DNA of 14,661 nt from an uncultured Dorea sp. (GTDB lineage: Bacteria; Bacillota; Clostridia; Lachnospirales; Lachnospiraceae). A program made the translations under genes and the position numbers. Below, piece by piece: positions 13,087 through 14,661 of the stretch. Position 1 is the stretch's first letter, and each line of letters begins with the position of its first letter. The notes under the pieces are model-generated. The model worked only from the letters and a program-made list of their open reading frames with translations. It ran no database searches and was not told where the DNA came from. Location: the NCBI GenBank assembly GCA_910587575.1, contig CAJULU010000055.1, positions 1 through 14,661 on the forward strand, written 5' to 3'.

Positions 13087-14661
13087 TTAACAGTCCAGAA
13101 TCATATCCTCCAGCGTCCCGCCGGGCTTTATCATGGGGTAGACCAGATCCTCCGGGTCTATCTCAAACTCAATCACATATGGCGTCTTCTCACTCTTCAT
13201 TGCCTCACGGAAAGCGGGCTCGATCTCTTCTGCCTTCGTCACACGGATTCCCTTTGCGCCGTAACTTTCTGCCAGTTTTACAAAATCCGGCGTGTATGCG
13301 GGACATTCCACTTCCCCGCATCTGCCTCTGCACGCTGCGCCGGAACGTAAGCAGGTCATGGAATACCGTTTGCCATAGAACAATTTCTGCCACTGGCGCA
13401 CCATGCCAAGATTATGATTGTTGAAAATGCAGCTGATAATGGGAAGCTCTTCCAGTACAGCCGTCGCCAGTTCCTGGATGTTCATCTGCATACCCCCGTC
13501 CCCGGAAATGGAGATCACCGGCACATCCGGATTCCCGATCTTCGCACCGATGGCGCCCGGCAGTCCGTAGCCCATCGTCCCGAGTCCCCCGGACATCAGA
13601 AGCTTCTTCTTCTCATTCAGCTGGATGAACTGTGCCGTAAACATCTGATGCTGTCCCACGTCTGTCACCACAATCGCTTTCTCAAATACACGGTTGATGG
13701 TGTCGATCACATCAAACGGTGTCATAACCGGCTTCTTCTTCATCTGCATCGGATGCTCACATTTCCATTCGCCCACCTCATCCAGCCATTTCTTCGTGTC
13801 ACACTCCGTCACATATTCCAGCATCCTGGTAATGGCTTCCTTCGCATCCGCCACAATGGGAACATCCACCTGTACATTTTTGGAAATGGCGGCCGTGTCG
13901 ATATCAATATGTACAATCTGTGCATGAGGGGCGAAGGAGTGAAGCTTCCCGGTGATACGGTCGTTGAACCGGGTGCCGATGGAAAACAGAAGATCACATT
14001 CTCCCACCGCCATATTACAGGCATAGGCTCCATGCATCCCCAGATTCCCTATATACAGCGGATGATCCGTTGCAATCGCACCTCTTCCCATGACCGTTGT
14101 TACCACAGGCACCTGGGTCTGCTCCACAAGCCGTGTAAATTCCCTGCCGGCGCCCGCAATATTGACCCCGCCTCCGGCAAGGAACAGAGGACGCTTCGCC
14201 TTGGCAAGCATCTTGATCGACCGCTTCAGCTGCCCGATGTGGACCTGGGTATTGGGCCGGTATCCCCGGATATTCACTTCCGCCGGATATTCCCCGTTTC
14301 CCAGTTCCCCCATCACGTCCTTGGGAAGATCGATCAGCACAGGGCCGGGCCTTCCCGATCTGGCGATGTAGAACGCCTCCTTCACGATCCGGCCCAGATC
14401 CTCCCTGTTTCGGACCGTCACGCCATATTTGGTAATACTTCTGGTGATTCCTACGATATCTACCTCCTGAAACGCATCATTCCCGATGAGATGCCTTGCC
14501 ACCTGCCCGGTAAAACATACCAGCGGCACACTGTCATAGTAGGCTGTCGCAAGACCTGTAACCAGGTTCGTGGCCCCCGGCCCGCTGGTGACCAGGCACA
14601 CGCCCACCTTCCCGGTACTTCTGGCATAAGCATCCGCCTCATGCACCAACGCTACCTCCTG
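13087..14661 (-). CDS. ilvB: Acetolactate synthase large (catalytic) subunit, 5' end outside the window
   Basis: IlvB condenses two pyruvates, or pyruvate with 2-oxobutyrate, to acetolactate or acetohydroxybutyrate, the first common step of branched-chain amino acid synthesis. The frame is open through 14661; about 30-40 N-terminal residues are missing. The first visible codons give QEVALVHEADAYAR, where the glutamate at 14656-14658 is the thiamine-activating residue. Then come TSGPGATNL and the FAD/central region GNLGMHGAYACN. The thiamine diphosphate motif GDGGMQMN...FNN has D384 and N410/N411, counting the TTG at 14647-14649 as residue 1. After YGKRYSMT there is an insertion of roughly 18 residues with C433, C440, C444 and C449 that E. 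coli-type enzymes lack, before TPDFVKLAESYG resumes the family. The TTG at 14649 is internal, not the true start. Pyruvate oxidase or another TPP enzyme is excluded by the adjacent ilvN and close similarity. Confidence 0.95.
   Translation of the reverse strand, partial: QEVALVHEADAYARSTGKVGVCLVTSGPGATNLVTGLATAYYDSVPLVCFTGQVARHLIGNDAFQEVDIVGITRSITKYGVTVRNREDLGRIVKEAFYIARSGRPGPVLIDLPKDVMGELGNGEYPAEVNIRGYRPNTQVHIGQLKRSIKMLAKAKRPLFLAGGGVNIAGAGREFTRLVEQTQVPVVTTVMGRGAIATDHPLYIGNLGMHGAYACNMAVGECDLLFSIGTRFNDRITGKLHSFAPHAQIVHIDIDTAAISKNVQVDVPIVADAKEAITRMLEYVTECDTKKWLDEVGEWKCEHPMQMKKKPVMTPFDVIDTINRVFEKAIVVTDVGQHQMFTAQFIQLNEKKKLLMSGGLGTMGYGLPGAIGAKIGNPDVPVISISGDGGMQMNIQELATAVLEELPIISCIFNNHNLGMVRQWQKLFYGKRYSMTCLRSGAACRGRCGEVECPAYTPDFVKLAESYGAKGIRVTKAEEIEPAFREAMKSEKTPYVIEFEIDPEDLVYPMIKPGGTLEDMILDC

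Overview
The window reads as a chromosomal segment of an endospore-forming, low-to-mid GC anaerobe of the Bacillota, most likely a gut Lachnospiraceae (Blautia/Ruminococcus/Clostridium-cluster XIVa type). The grounds are an intact sporulation sigma factor K of the short clostridial form, clostridial-style strong AAGGAGG ribosome binding sites, and the overall protein similarity of the ilv, U32 and glycosyltransferase genes. This is a judgement from recognition, not from a search. Every convincing gene lies on the minus strand, so transcription runs from right to left.

From right to left: (i) branched-chain amino acid synthesis, ilvB (5' end cut by the window), ilvN, then ilvE behind its own sigma-A promoter. 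(ii) A two-gene sensory unit: an 862-residue membrane hybrid histidine kinase with two receiver domains, followed with no spacer by a lipoprotein solute-binding protein that has no ABC permease or ATPase beside it. (iii) A wobble-uridine tRNA modification pair, trmR (ho5U methyltransferase) overlapping trhP (U32 hydroxylase). (iv) sigK, lacking a pro-sequence and preceded by a mother-cell type promoter, closed by a clear intrinsic terminator. (v) A three-gene envelope unit: MGDG-synthase/UgtP-like glycosyltransferase, NodB polysaccharide deacetylase and a YbhN/LPG-synthase-TM membrane protein, which looks like a glycolipid synthesis, trimming and transport module. (vi) A 222-bp intergenic stretch with a GC-rich hairpin. 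(vii) A YifB/ComM AAA ATPase gene whose 3' third is missing.

The left edge is the most disturbed part. YifB follows its family up to the sensor-1 asparagine (AMN, codon at 278-280) and then changes abruptly into unrelated AT-rich sequence that carries an intrinsic terminator and a perfect 10-bp inverted repeat. This is what a mobile element inserted in yifB, or a deletion/rearrangement, would leave. The element itself lies outside the window, so its type cannot be read here.

The best candidate for something under-described is the hybrid kinase plus orphan solute-binding lipoprotein unit. The sequence suggests that the lipoprotein presents a ligand to the Cache-like sensor domain rather than feeding a transporter. 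Second are the four-cysteine insertion in IlvB and the glycosyltransferase/deacetylase/YbhN module. No tRNA, rRNA, CRISPR array or complete insertion sequence was seen.
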